From assembly GCA_016802295.1 (NCBI GenBank), contig JAESIW010000118.1, positions 2,124,658 to 2,188,657 of the forward strand: DNA of 64,000 nucleotides, in the 5' to 3' direction. Of this stretch, positions 1 through 11,642 are shown in pieces. The notes under the pieces were generated by a model that was given only the letters and a program-made list of their open reading frames with translations, was not told where the DNA came from and did not search any database. How positions within the stretch are numbered: the stretch's first letter is position 1; each line of letters begins with the position of its first letter. The position numbers were made by a program, and so were the translations under genes. The DNA comes from Brachionus rotundiformis. Lineage: Eukaryota > Rotifera > Eurotatoria > Ploima > Brachionidae.

Positions 1-2973
1 CTTAATGGCTGTGTGGTATTGTTGGCGCCGTTTCTTAACGCCATTCAGTCCATTTTTAAACTTAAGTACACACAGCAAAAAGAGGACAGGATAGCCATTG
101 GTGCCCGATCGGTCACTCTGGTCGATTTGAAGCGCTGCTGCATTAACCTGTTCTCGCAGATTGTTTCATTCAATTTGCCAGAGTACAAGGCTCGTGTGCT
201 CGAGATCTACCTGAGTGGAATGAGCACCGAGGTCGACTATGTCAATCTGCAGCTGCTGTTTGCCTGTGGAAAGCTCTTGATTGGTGAATGGGTCCTTGAC
301 GAAATTAGAATGAAGCAATGCGTGGACAAAAAGGACAAGGCTCTCTACTGCTACAATCAGGTAGTGTCGCTGATTTGTGCACCACTTAAAGTAAACTCCC
401 AAGCGCTGCACAACCATTCGTTTGCGCTGTGCATCTTTGATTGTCTAACGTCCATTATTTCGGCCGATTATCTCGGTAAATAAGCTTTTATTAAAATAAA
501 TTTTTAATGAAATTATTTCTTGATAATTGATAAGAAAAAAAAGTGATGAGTATAATTAGATGTGATCAAATAAGCACTTATTTAAATAAAAATTAATAAT
601 TTATTATTAATAGATAAGTGTTTTTAACTTTGAAATTTTGATTTGAGCAAAATTAAAAATTAGATCTATTTTTAATTAATTAAACAATACAATTTAAGAA
701 TATTTTATAAATTATTATCTCTTTAAATTCACTAGATAAAGATTGATCATTTAACAATATTGGATATTAGGGAAATTTTTTCATTTTTATTTTTAAATTT
801 TAGAATTAATCTAAAATTAGAATTAATTAATTAAATTTTTAAGTTTCCATTTAGAATAATAATTTTTGTTTTGTTAATTTTAAAATAATGCTGTAAAGGT
901 GTTCACTTAAAAGGATAGATTTAACTAAATATTAATTTAGGATAAAAAAGTAAATTAAATTATGAAGCATAATATTTTTTTATCTTTTATTCTAATGAAC
1001 AAAGTTTTATTTAAAAAAATCATTGACTAATTAAATTGCTGAATGATCATTTTTCTCAAGGTACACTTAATGAAAACGATACCCAAATAGCCAAGTTGGC
1101 CATTTCTTGGATATGGCACTACATTCAATCCCAAATAAAGCGTCGATCACGTGACCATACAAAAGAAATGCATTCAGTAATATGCTCGGCATATCAGTGT
1201 CTAATAAGCATAATAATAACAAAGCCGGATGTTCTACGCGACAAGACAACTCTACAGACCATGACCAACTGCATTGAGATTGGAATATCGGGCTCTAACT
1301 CTCACTCGGACAATGAAACAGTGCTCAAATGGGACAAAGAGCTCAGACCGGCCAGTCTGCGCGTAAAAGAAGCAGCTGAATGTGTTCTATTTTACATGAT
1401 GGAGCAAAGCTTTCAATCAAATGACCTGCAGCAACCACTTGCAGAAAAGGACTTTTCCGAATGTGCCAATGAATGGAAATACTACGCTCTAGAAGGCCAA
1501 GTGCTAATATCTGTTCTTGACCGACAACTATTGGAAAAGACATGTCCAATTTCTAAGCTAACACCACAAATAGTGGTTGTTTCAAGGACTGCATTTGGTC
1601 GCCAGGCTTGGCTAATGAATCAGCGGCAATCTCCGCTGACCAAAATAGACCGTCAAATTGACATCAATTACCGACTTAACAAAAACAATGAGGATATATT
1701 CGAGCCAAGCAAGAAAACCTACCAAATAGAGTCATATTTGGCAGAGAATCAAAATGGACCAAAGTGCGAACTGAGCGTACCAACCATAAATGACATAAGC
1801 TCCAAATTGTACAAACAAGTTTTGACCAAGTTCGAAAAGATAAAAAAAGATCAAATAGATTTAGAAAATGAGAGTAAAACTAAAATTTTAGATCAAAATA
1901 AAGAAATAAAGATTTACACTCAACTTGACGAGTCATTGAAGAGCAAAAATTGCGCTCAGTTCAGCACATCGTCGCGCATGTTCTTGGCCAATCTCGGCTT
2001 GGTAAAACAAGATTCAAAGTTACCAGGCGAATTTTACGAACTAACCAATATGACCGAGTGTGTACAAGACTTGGACAACATAGCCACGCGCACATACTCT
2101 CAAGCTCATGTATTTTACGTGCGGGCCAACAGCACTTCCACAAAATCCATACTGGACAGTGTGAATTCAACTTTGACAGCCAATTTCTATGATTTTGTCA
2201 ATTCACTGGGATCTGTGGTGTCCAATGATGGAGACAAAAAGAAAAATATAAATCAATTGAATGGCATGGATAGCTTGATTTACTGGTCGGATTTTTGCAA
2301 CGAGCTAAGCTTTGTTTTGCCAAACGGCTCGAGTGCATCAGGCTCGGACATGTTCAAGTCAAAAACCCAAACGCTACCAAGTGACCTCAAAGTTCTAATC
2401 ATTTGGCTGGAGCAGATACAAGACGGTGAACATTTGCCAATTGACGAGCTTGCCCAAGAGACCGAATACCTGCTTGCCAACAATCTGTCCAGCAACAAAC
2501 CAAAAGAAATCGTTTGCATCTATGTCCATCCGCTTCGAAATCGGCTCAACCGAATTTCGATCGGAAGCAACTTAAGCAAAAAGTAATTAAGGGAAAATAT
2601 AAATTTTATTTTTTTTTATTTTTATTAAAAAATATACAAATAATACTTAAACAAAAATTTTATTTATTTTCAAAAGGTATTATTACACAATGCCTCTAAT
2701 TGATGGCATGATAGTCAGCTCTAGAATGCTTAGCTCGATGATTCGGCAAACAGTGCTTAATATATTTAGACGCAAGCGTCTTGAGATTGATGAGTAAATT
2801 AACAAAATACTTAAAAATATTTTATTTTTTTAATAAATTATTTTTTCTTTTGCTCTCAAAGCTATCAACCGCCGCATGTGCGACGAAAGAATAAAATAGC
2901 TGAAATAATTAAAAAAAATCAAGTTAAAAAATCCGAGCCTGATTTGTACACATCGTTTCTAATGGGCCTCTAA
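1..2973 (+). CDS. RALGAPB: Ral GTPase-activating protein subunit beta, 3' part
   Basis: Partial gene, open at the left window edge. Exons 1..475, 1061..2582, 2677..2793 and 2862..2973 join in frame and give 741 residues to the TAA at 2971. The match to the C-terminal half of animal RalGAP-beta is clear. Seen are ELGISGS-like and RVKEAAE blocks after about residue 230, a diverged Rap/RanGAP-like region with HVFYVRAN, and a conserved tail spread over the last two small exons (PLIDGMIVSSRML, IRQTVLNIFRRKRLE, PPHVRRK, EPDLYTSFLMG). RalGAP-beta is the non-catalytic partner that makes RalGAP-alpha active toward RalA/RalB; this is known for the family. The reading frame runs through base 1 without a start, so the N-terminal half lies outside. 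The 585-bp intron is AT-rich. Seipin follows 219 bp downstream on the same strand. Confidence 0.9.
476..1060 (+). other. intron of RALGAPB, AT-rich
   Basis: Donor GTAAAT at 476 and acceptor TTTCTCAAG ending at 1060. Splicing restores a glycine codon (G + GT). I see only AT-rich filler with no coding or repeat structure. Confidence 0.7.
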
Positions 2974-3192
2974 AAAATACAGATATTTGATGATTTTCGA
3001 TTTTTTTTTTCTTTTTTTTTTTTGGATAATTAATTTTCATTCCATTTTAAATTTTTTTTGTGAATAAAAAAAATACAATTTAAAGCACGCTTTATCTTTT
3101 TTGGCACAACCTGAAAAGGTGTTTAAAGACCTTTTTTCTCTTTTTTAAAATTAATAATAAAAATAGTTAATAATATTTTTAGCTATGACAAT

Positions 3193-4130
3193 ATGCTTTT
3201 AATAAATTGGATCCTGAGAAATCTTTCACAGCTTGTGCGCCAAAGTTTTGTCCTTTCATTGCTGTTTTGTTTGTCTGTATCGATTTCCATACTTCTATAT
3301 TCATTGTTTTACAATTGGTACTTGCCAAAGCCGTTCATAAATCGCGCCATAGACTTTGGTCTCTATCCGCCGAATGAGTTGATTGGCGAAGTGAGCTTGT
3401 TTGATCGTCCTAGCCACACACTTCATCAGGGCCAAGAGTACAGAATAAGGCTGCTTTTGGACTTGCCCGAGTCGGACTTGAATTTTGACTTGGGCATGTT
3501 CGGAGTCACGCTCGATGTGCTGGACATTGACGGCCGTAAAACTACTACCATTAAAACAATGGGAACTCTTGTCTACAAATCATTTTTGCTCAGAAGCATA
3601 ACCACTTTACTCTACTTTCCATTGTATTTGTTGGGTCGTTTTGAGCAGAGACAAAGTGTAAATTTGCTAATAAAAGAGAATTTTGTTGACAATGCGGTAT
3701 AAAAGATAGTCTTAAAAAAATAATAATAAAATATAGAATTTTCTTTTTATTTAAGTATATGCCGGCATATAAAATAATTGTCAAAATCCACGGCAATGTG
3801 CAATACTACTCGGCTAAGTTGGACATTGAGGCCAAATTCTCTGGTTTAAAGTATTACATCCATTCATGGTTCTTTATTTCATCACTGTTAATAACAGCTT
3901 GGCTCACAATGATCATCTACCTGCTTATATTGTCTAGTTTCTATGACTTGCGCAGTTTGGTTTTTCCAACCAAGGATAAGAGTGACCAAAACGATGATAG
4001 GGTGGTAAAATATCTAAGTCAAGAGCTTAGAAAACAAGACTCACCAAATGCAAAAACCAAAGAAGAATTACATCTTAGATTTAAAGAGAATTTATCAGCT
4101 TTTAAAGAGTATTTAAACAGATATGAATAA
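3193..4130 (+). CDS. BSCL2: Seipin (lipid droplet biogenesis, BSCL2-like)
   Basis: Two exons, 3193..3696 and 3756..4130, join in phase 0 and give 292 residues. The order is a short cytosolic N-terminus, a first membrane segment at about residues 17-40, a long lumenal domain with the family-typical LNFDLGMFGVTLDV strand and LLIKENFVDNA, then YKIIVKIHGNVQYYSAKL, and a second membrane segment (WFFISSLLITAWLTMIIYLL). A charged cytosolic tail of about 65 residues follows. This is the seipin fold that forms ER oligomers at ER-lipid droplet contacts (family knowledge). The start at 3193 gives a first membrane helix of proper length; another ATG at 3185 stops after five codons. A TTTTTAG acceptor-like site ends at 3182, just upstream of the start. 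The intron is 59 nt. Confidence 0.86.
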
Positions 4131-4528
4131 AAAATATTTTTGAATATTTATTTTTTTTTTAGTTGTTTTGAGAATGAAATTTTTAATAAAGAGAAATTTT
4201 TTAATTTTTTATTTAAGATTGAAAAAATGCACTCGAAAATAAAATTATTTGTTAATTGAGTTTGATTTTTTTCAAGACACCTAAACATTTTTAATCAAAT
4301 TAAAAATAAATTTATCAAATTGGAAAAATTTTTTCAGGTACATGTTATTAAATATTAAATATTTTGCTTGATTTGTTTCTTCGTTTTATAAATTAAATAT
4401 TAATAATCGAGAGGCTTTGATGAATTTAAAAAGATAGTTTTATATTAGTCGACTATTTTAAAATATTTATTGATAATCAGTTTAAATTTTTAAAGCAAAA
4501 CAATATAATTTATTTGTTTATTAATTGA

Positions 4529-4548
4529 TACTAAACATATGTTTAGTA
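4529..4548. repeat. perfect 20-bp palindrome
   Basis: The half-site TACTAAACAT is followed directly by its reverse complement. It lies between the two diverged local direct repeats. No function can be assigned. Confidence 0.6.
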
Positions 4549-5750
4549 CACTTAAGCAGTTTTTAATCAAATTAAGAATAAATTTTACCAAATTGGAAAA
4601 ATCATCTTAAGTTTATGTATATTTTAAATTAATAAAAATCTTAATATTTTATGTTACTTAATTATTTTTTTATAAATTAATAAATAGAATTTAAAAATTT
4701 CATATGCTTATTTTCAACAAAGCGCTTGCCAATCTTATTATTACCAAAGTTTCTCTTTTTACTTTAGCTTACATTTTTTAATTTAGAAATTTTTTCATGA
4801 TTATCTAGTTTTTGGTTACCGGAAACTAGTGCTATTTTTACCACAATATTCTTGCTGATAATTAATTTTGATTATAAAATAAGTCTTTAATTAAACAAAT
4901 AATTTACTTATTTTTCAAATTTGTATAGCTTTTTCTCAATTTTAAATTTATTTTCAAATAAATTGGCTTAAATCATGTGTTTTGATGTACATAATGGCTT
5001 ATTAGTCGAGTAGGAGATGAGGTATTTAAAATGTGTGCCAAGCGATAAAGTTAAAAAAAGAACTCAACAAGTTGGTTCAACTCATTTTCTATCTTTCTCT
5101 CGAATAGATTGCGAGAGAAGTTTCTAAAATATGCTCAAAGATAAGCACTATAGATGAAGACAAGCATAAAAACATTTGGTCCAAAATTTTTAAACTTAAT
5201 TTTCAAAATAATCAAAACAAATTCGCTGAACAGCTAGTCAAAACTTGATATGATAAGATGCCATTAAGTCAATCATTCAGCATACACATTTAACAAATAT
5301 TTGCCCAAATTAAATTAGTAAAAATATTTAACCAAAAATGAGCCACCACTGATTGCCAAGAAAAAATTAATTTATGTTTGAAAAAAATTTTAAATTAAGT
5401 TTTGCCACAGCGAGCCAATATCAAAGACATCAAGTTAAATAGGACCAAACAAAAGATCTATTGACATTTAGAACAATTAGTTCTAAGCCACGAACACATA
5501 TTTTTTTTGTATAAAAATTTTTAAAAATTTATTTATTTATTTCTATTTTTGCTAAAGTCTATTGATGTGGCAGTGCCTAGAAAATGTGCGAGTATATTTC
5601 CAAGAGGGCATCCAATATAATCATTACTTAATTCGCATATTTAGCATATTATGCTTACACTCAGCATTCTCAACTTGCCACCGTTAGTTAAAACGTAGAT
5701 ATTTTTCAAGTCTAACAACTCTGGATGCTGTGCAAAAAGCTCTTACCACG

Positions 5751-5790
5751 CTCTCTCACTCTCTTTCTCTATCTCTCTCTCTCTCTTTCT
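5751..5790 (+). repeat. CT-rich microsatellite upstream of the coiled-coil gene
   Basis: Runs of CTCTCT and TCTCTCTC about 100-140 bp before the start codon at 5890. A similar CT tract lies upstream of RhoA (60727-60765), so it may be a promoter-associated pyrimidine stretch; this is inference. Confidence 0.6.
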
Positions 5791-5889
5791 TACAAACATC
5801 TCCAATCTCTAACTTTCTCTCCGTTGGTTCATCTGCAGCTCTAAACTAAAAGCAAACTTTTAAATTTTAGAAACATTTAATTGTGAATT

Positions 5890-8800
5890 ATGGAACTAAG
5901 TGGAATACTTTCATTTATTGGATTGTTTGGAGTAGTGTTGTCGGCTTTGGTCGGTGTTGCTTACTACAGCTTGAAGGAGCCGAGTGAAGAGAGTGGCACC
6001 GAGGCGGTAGAGACCAAGAAGAGTGCCCGAAAGGCCAAGAAAAACGATGCTCCCAGGAAGAAAGTGGAAAAGCCAAAGAAGAGAAAAAACTCCGGCTCGT
6101 CGACTGTTGAGCTTGTCGACGCGCCTGAAGAAGAGCCCATAGTGATCATTCCAGATCCATTTACCAACAAAGTGAGCTCTCGGTTCGCCGGAGCACCGGC
6201 CAAGAAGCCCGATTCTCACAAAAAGCAAGCTGACGAGGCTGCTGTTGCCCAGAAGACAGTCAGGACTGAAGCCAAGGTAGAAGTCAACAAGAGCGACAAG
6301 GTTAAACCGCAAGCAACAGTAAAGCCGAGCAAGGTGGCCCAGCCAGTTGAGGAGAAGAAAAGTAGCAAAACCGAGCTCAAGCAGCAAAGTGTGCCAATGG
6401 ATCAAGCTCAAATGCAAGTACAAGCAATGGTGGCCAAATCGAATGAAGTTGAAAAGTTGAACGCCAAAATCAAAGAAATGGACAAAACACTCAGTGACAA
6501 ATTGTCCACTATTGACCATTTGAATAGATTCAACGAGGACCTCAAGACCAAGTTGGACGATGCTAGAAAATCCAGTGGTAAAATTCAGTCCGAATTCGAT
6601 GCCCAAAAGCAAACAAATCAGGTCATACAAAGAGAGCTTACTCGCTTGACTACTCTGGTTTCTTCATTAGAAAAAGAAAAGCTGCAATTAAGACACGAAA
6701 TAGAGATAGCCAGAGTGCAACAAGCTAAGCCGGTCGACAACAACGATGCTCTTGTGGCTCGCATTGAGCAATTGAGCAACGAGCTGGCTGACCGAAATAA
6801 CAATGTTAATCAACTAAAGATGAAAAATCAAGAACTCGAGTCAAGACTAAATGATTCAAATGAACAAAGCACAGGCATGTACAATCGTTTGCAAACACAA
6901 GAAGCTCTCATCAAAGTAATTAAATAAGTATTTTAATTCTTTTTGGTGTATAGGTCTAAGTAGACTAGTGGTTCGAGTAGGGTAAGTTGGATCATTAGAT
7001 CCATAGCACAATACCCATGGCCGATGATTTGAAAATCATGTTCAACTGCAATGATATTAAATGATTATTGTTATCCCTGAATGAGGCCTTTGCAATCTTT
7101 TAGTCTCAAGATGTCATCTAATTTTGTTTAAAACATCTGCTTTTGTTTAAAATTGGTATAATGTTAAGTTAGTTTTGAACTTGGGGAAAAAATTTAATTC
7201 TTTTACCAAGTCATGCGAGTTTTTTCCTTGATTTAAAAAAATCCTTCAATTGTCCAGGCATAATTCCAAATTAATAAAATAAATAAAGCATCTTCAAGTA
7301 GATGATCATTCTAAGAGATTATCTTTAGATACTAGAATTAATCTTTAATCTGACATAAAGAATTTTAATGTAGCGCGCTTTAATAAATAAAAAATTAAAA
7401 AAAAATATTTTTTCTCAACTCATTTTTTGTTAAGTTTATTTTCGAGGTTTTTTCTTTCAAAAATATCTGTAAGAATTTCATTTTTAAATTTAATTATATT
7501 TTATAGATTTTATTAATGGTTTTGAAAAAGAATTTTTTTATTTTTAAAATAACATCTAAAACGTGTTACATTAAAAATTATTTCAACTAAATTAAAGATA
7601 AACTCTTTGAATCGAAATGATATTTTGAATTGATAATCAACTTCAAGATGCTTAAAACAAGATGTCTAATTTATTGCCATTTTTTTAATTATGACTTAAC
7701 TGAATTACTTTGAGCAAAATATTAACCCTAAATAATCTCTTGAAATTAAAAATCATTCTTCTAAACAGCAATTGGAAATAAAATTGGAGAGATCTGTACC
7801 TTTGGATACACTCAAACAAAAAGAAGTCGAGTTGAAAAGCTTACAATCTCAAATCGAATCATTGCGGGTATACGGATGCCAAAAAGAAAGTGATCTCAAC
7901 TGTTTAAAGTCCAAAATTGACGAACTGACCAGCCAACTTGAACAAGCCAACGCCAACAACAAGTCAGCTGAGCAAAATAGTTTGAGAAATGAAGTTGAAA
8001 AGCTGGAATCACAAATCAGGGTAAATTGGTTGCCATGACAACAATCAAAAGCTAAAAAAAATTTTCTACCAAAAAGGATTACCAAGCTGAATTGAATGAC
8101 TTAAAAAGTCAGAATTCGACTAAAGAAACTCAACTTGAACAGTTGAGGTCCCAACTTGACCAAAATCAGACTCGAGTAGATTCACTAGAGGCTACAAATA
8201 GCCAACTGAGAGCTGAGCTTGCCTCCAGTGCCAATGCACAAGCTCAAATTGATAAAACAAGTGATCAATTAAAAAGCCTCCAGGAAGAGTTGAACGCAAA
8301 AAATGGTCAGATTGGAAATTTAGAGAACGAGCTGCAAATATTCCGGAATAAAATTGACCAACAATCTAGCCAAGCTGATGAAAAGATACAAAATTTAGAA
8401 AACGAGTTAAAAAATAAAAATGATCAAAATGAATCATTAACAAACGAGCTTGCTCAATTAAAAGACACAAGCCAAGTTGAGCTAAAAAGAAAACAATCTG
8501 AATTGGAAAGTCTACGTGTAGAAATGGCCAAGATAAGCGAGTGTGGCAATCAAAATGAACAACTGAATGAACGCATTCGCCAACTAGAATCTACACTTAA
8601 TCTCAAACAGACCCAATTGGACGAGTCGTTCAACCATGTACAACACTTGAATAAAGTTATAGGTGAAAAAGACACCTCTATTGGCGAAAAGCAGAGACAA
8701 TTGGACGAGTCGTTCAACCATGTACAACATTTGAATCAAGTGATAGGTGAAAAGCAGAAACAGTTGGACGAGTCGTTCAACCATGTACAACATTTGAATC

Positions 8801-9954
8801 AAGTAATAGGTGAAAAAAGTAATCAATTGGACAAGGCGATTGAAGAGAAGGACAATCGTTCGAGTGAGTTGAATCATGTGGAACAACAAATTGGTCAGCT
8901 AAGAGACGAAAACGAAAAGCTTAAGCAACAAATAGAATCGCTTGAAGAGTTAAATTCAAAAATTGAACAATTAAGCCGCCAAAATGAAGAGCTAGTGACA
9001 AAAAATTTGTCTTTAACTTCCACTTTGCAGCAAACTGTGAGTATTTTTTTTAAGTTTAAAAATAAGTACTTTATTTTATAAACATTGTATAGAAATTTTT
9101 TGAAAAAATATATTTCTAAGCTAAGATATTTTAGGAATCGAGTTTGAATAGTTTAGAGACTATGATCATCAAAAGAGAAACATATCTAATGAATCAAATA
9201 AAAAAGGTAACTATTGGATGATTCTAGTTATTTGTTAAATGTTATTGTGAATTTATCTTGTTTATTTGTTTATCTATAATGCATTATTTTCTATTTACAT
9301 TAAATATTTGTCAAGTTGTCGTCTTTGAATATTTAAATTGAACACTTTAATTTTGCTAGTTTTGTTTACACTAATCAAAAATTTTAATTATTAAAAATAG
9401 GCTAATGCTATGGCCTCGAAATCACGTGATCAATAAATTTTTTTCTTAAATTTTTACTATTTAATAATTTTTAATGATAAACTCTATTGAATGTTTTTGA
9501 TAATTAAGAGGTCAAACACACAGCTATCTGCTTTATTTATTTAATTTAATATTTACTCAAATATTAAACGTGTTTAATTGATGAAAAATTTAAGCTAAAA
9601 AAAAATTTTTAAATTAAAAACTCAATCAGTGAATAGATTAGATTTTATTTTCTCTTTAAATAAAATATTTTTATCTCATAGAATGAATCAAATGGTCAAG
9701 AAAATGGTCTCATTTACGCTCAATTGGAAGAAATTAAACGCGAAAATGAAAATTTAAAAAGCTTGCTTGAAGAAGAGATAAAAGCAAGCAAAGCTAATTT
9801 AACAGAGAGAGCCAGAATTCGTGATTTGATCAAGATTGGCCAAGATGCACTACAACACGAACAACTTGAACTTCTTGAGCGTTTAGATAATAAAATGAAC
9901 GGAACCAATGGAACCAATGGAACTAATGGAACTAATGGAACCAATGGACACTAA
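5890..9954 (+). CDS. RRBP1/kinectin-like ER membrane coiled-coil protein
   Basis: Five phase-0 exons (5890..6915, 7769..8020, 8077..9036, 9135..9206, 9682..9954) give 860 residues. An N-terminal membrane anchor lies at about residues 5-27. A Lys/Ala-rich basic segment with many KK pairs follows to about residue 170, containing a short acidic patch and an IPDPF motif. The rest is almost continuous coiled coil (Q/E/L/N heptads) and ends in NGT tripeptide repeats. This order, a short lumenal end, one anchor, a basic cytosolic segment and a long coil, is that of ribosome-binding protein 1 (p180) and kinectin; the assignment rests on architecture, not on long identity. A 21-residue unit (QLDESFNHVQHLNQVIGEK plus two) repeats in tandem at 8614-8823. 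A T-rich acceptor-like AG lies at 5870, 20 nt before the ATG. Confidence 0.62.
6916..7768 (+). other. long intron with a possible SINE-like relic
   Basis: 853-bp intron between GTAATT and TTCTAAACAG. Its first 200 bp are of higher complexity than the rest and may be a retroposed sequence (see 6957-7110). The remainder is AT-rich filler. Confidence 0.5.
6957..7110 (+). repeat. possible tRNA-derived SINE relic
   Basis: The segment carries TAGACTAGTGGTTCGAGTA, which resembles a tRNA A-box region, followed by a GTTGGATC stretch and a tail reading CCCTGAATGAGGCCTTTGC. It stands out from the AT-rich intron by base composition. No second copy was found in this window, so this is a weak call. Confidence 0.25.
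8614..8823 (+). repeat. in-frame tandem coiled-coil repeat
   Basis: Units begin at 8614, 8698 and 8761, with a degenerate fourth at 8824. Spacing is 84, 63 and 63 nt. The 63-nt unit encodes 21 residues (three heptads), so copy number can change without breaking the frame or the coil. The first unit carries an extra seven residues. Confidence 0.85.
9207..9681 (+). other. intron, AT-rich
   Basis: 475-bp intron of the coiled-coil gene between GTAACT and TATCTCATAG. No feature seen inside. Confidence 0.6.
9898..9948 (+). repeat. 9-nt coding minisatellite (Asn-Gly-Thr repeats)
   Basis: Tandem GGAACCAAT/GGAACTAAT units at the 3' end of the last exon encode five NGT repeats. Each NGT is also a formal N-glycosylation sequon, but the predicted location is cytosolic, so glycosylation is not expected. 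Confidence 0.85.
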
Positions 9955-10287
9955 CTTTTTAATCATACATTCATTTATTTTAATTGAGCTGATAATTTTT
10001 AGTTTTAATCACAATTAAGATTAGTTATAAAGACTTTAAATTCTCGTTTTTCTTTATCTATTTTGTTTTTTTTTCCAATTTAATTTTTAATCAATAAAAT
10101 ATCTATTTAGAAAAAAAAATTCTTAGTTTTATTCAATTTTAAATTATGCAAAAATCAAGTTTATTTTTCACGTTTATAAAATATATATATATATCAAATA
10201 AGAGAGAGTAATGTTCATAAAATTATTTTTTTTCTTTATCTTAAATTAAAATTTAATTAAAAATAAAAAAAAAAAAAGTATATAAAA

Positions 10288-11270
10288 ATGCTGCCGTCAT
10301 TGCTAAGCCCAAATAAGCTAAAAAAGATCCTAACCACTACATCTGGTTTTTATGACAAATTTCGCATTATCGAAGCCAATTTAGGAGATAATACAGAAAA
10401 TTATAAAAAGTTATCATAATTGGTTCAAATATTGTCCATTTTGGTTTACTTTTTTTTTGCAGTGCTCACATTGACAAAGCAATTTTCCTCAACACACTCG
10501 AATGTGCCGAAAACACTGAACTAAATCCGCGCAATGTTCCCAAGCCAGACTGCTTCAAAGACTATGTTGGCTCCATGGGCATTGGCAACAAACACCATCT
10601 AATTTTGTACGACCGTAGTCAGTACGGATTTTACGCTTCGTCAAGAATGTGGTGGGTGTTCAGGTTGTTCGGACACGAAAACGTGTCCATACTAAACGGA
10701 GGTCTCAGACTCTGGGCCATGCACAACTACGAGTTGAGCACAGAAATGCCAAATTTTACAAAAGAAAAATTCACCATCAATTTGAACAAAGATCTGATCA
10801 GAGACTATGAAGCCGTTCAGAAAAACATTGCCTCACCACATGAGCAATTAGTTGATTGCCGAAGCTCAGACGAATTCAATTCAATCAATGAACATGGTGT
10901 TGCCAATCACATTCCTGGCGCAAAAAATGTCTCCTACACCGACTTGTTTGACAAAGAAAATGGCACAATCAAAGACAAACAAGACTTATTAAATTGTAAT
11001 TTAAGAAAAATATTATTTATTTTCAGCAAAAATAAGATAATTTTAATAAAGTATTCGAAGAGAACAATGTAGATTTGTCAAAGCCAATGGTGGCCAGTTG
11101 CCTGACTGGTATGACTGCATGCAGTTTAGCGCTAGCTGCACATCTCGCAGGAAAATCAACTGTTCCTGTCTATTATGTAAGCTTATAATCTCAAAGCATT
11201 AGAGATTTAAATTATTTAATTAATTCTTAAGGGCTCATGGACCGAGTTTTCTAAAAAGCAAAGCAATTAG
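10288..11270 (+). CDS. MPST: 3-mercaptopyruvate/thiosulfate sulfurtransferase-like protein (two rhodanese domains)
   Basis: Exons 10288..10409, 10463..10995, 11037..11176 and 11232..11270 give 277 residues, close to the usual 290-300. The N-terminal rhodanese domain shows HIDKAIFLN and GSMGI; the linker holds the family signature RMWWVFRLFGHENVSILNGG. The C-terminal domain has LVDCRSSDEF, HIPGAKNVSY and the active-site loop CLTGMTAC, ending in the GSWTEF hallmark. The catalytic Cys is present; the loop is nearer the MPST form (CG[ST]GVTAC) than rhodanese (CRKGVT). It moves sulfur from mercaptopyruvate or thiosulfate to acceptors (family knowledge). Two junctions are unusual: intron 1 uses GTTATC, and intron 3 is only 41 nt with an AATAAG acceptor chosen to keep the frame. 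No clear mitochondrial leader is seen. Confidence 0.83.
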
Positions 11271-11642
11271 GAATTTTCCGATTGAAATAATCATAATTTT
11301 GAAATAAAAAAAATTTAAAAAGAAAAAAATAAAATTATTTTAATTCAGTTGCTCTTGTCTACCTTTGTTAAATGTTTGACTTGGAAATTTACTACATTAG
11401 CATTAAACGAAAGCCTGGCAAAGAGCTGCTTTCATTTTTCTCTTTATTTTTATATTTTTAATTAAAAAAATAAATTTCAAACTAAATGAGTTTATCTTCG
11501 GCGTTTAGTAAATGCCTGGGTAGCAACGGCGTCTCAGCCAAGAACTAGTTAAATAAAAGAAAATAAATAATTTAATAATTTTATTTAGAAAAAATAGAAA
11601 AAAAAATTAAAAAAAAAAATACAAAAAAAAAGGTAGAAAAAA

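Larger units (their letters stand above)
4131..5889. other. intergenic stretch, AT-rich, with direct repeats, a palindrome and a CT tract
   Basis: No gene seen. It holds two diverged direct copies of about 70-85 bp (near 4278-4345 and 4547-4615, sharing ACAC-T-AA and TTTTTAATCAAATTA), a perfect 20-bp palindrome at 4529-4548, and a CT-rich microsatellite at 5751-5790. The last 900 bp are less repetitive and could hold the promoter of the coiled-coil gene that starts at 5890. Confidence 0.6.

Noticed and set aside
5911..6630. 239-residue minus-strand frame
   Set aside because: Antisense shadow of the coiled-coil exon; leucine and histidine bias mirrors the plus-strand codons.
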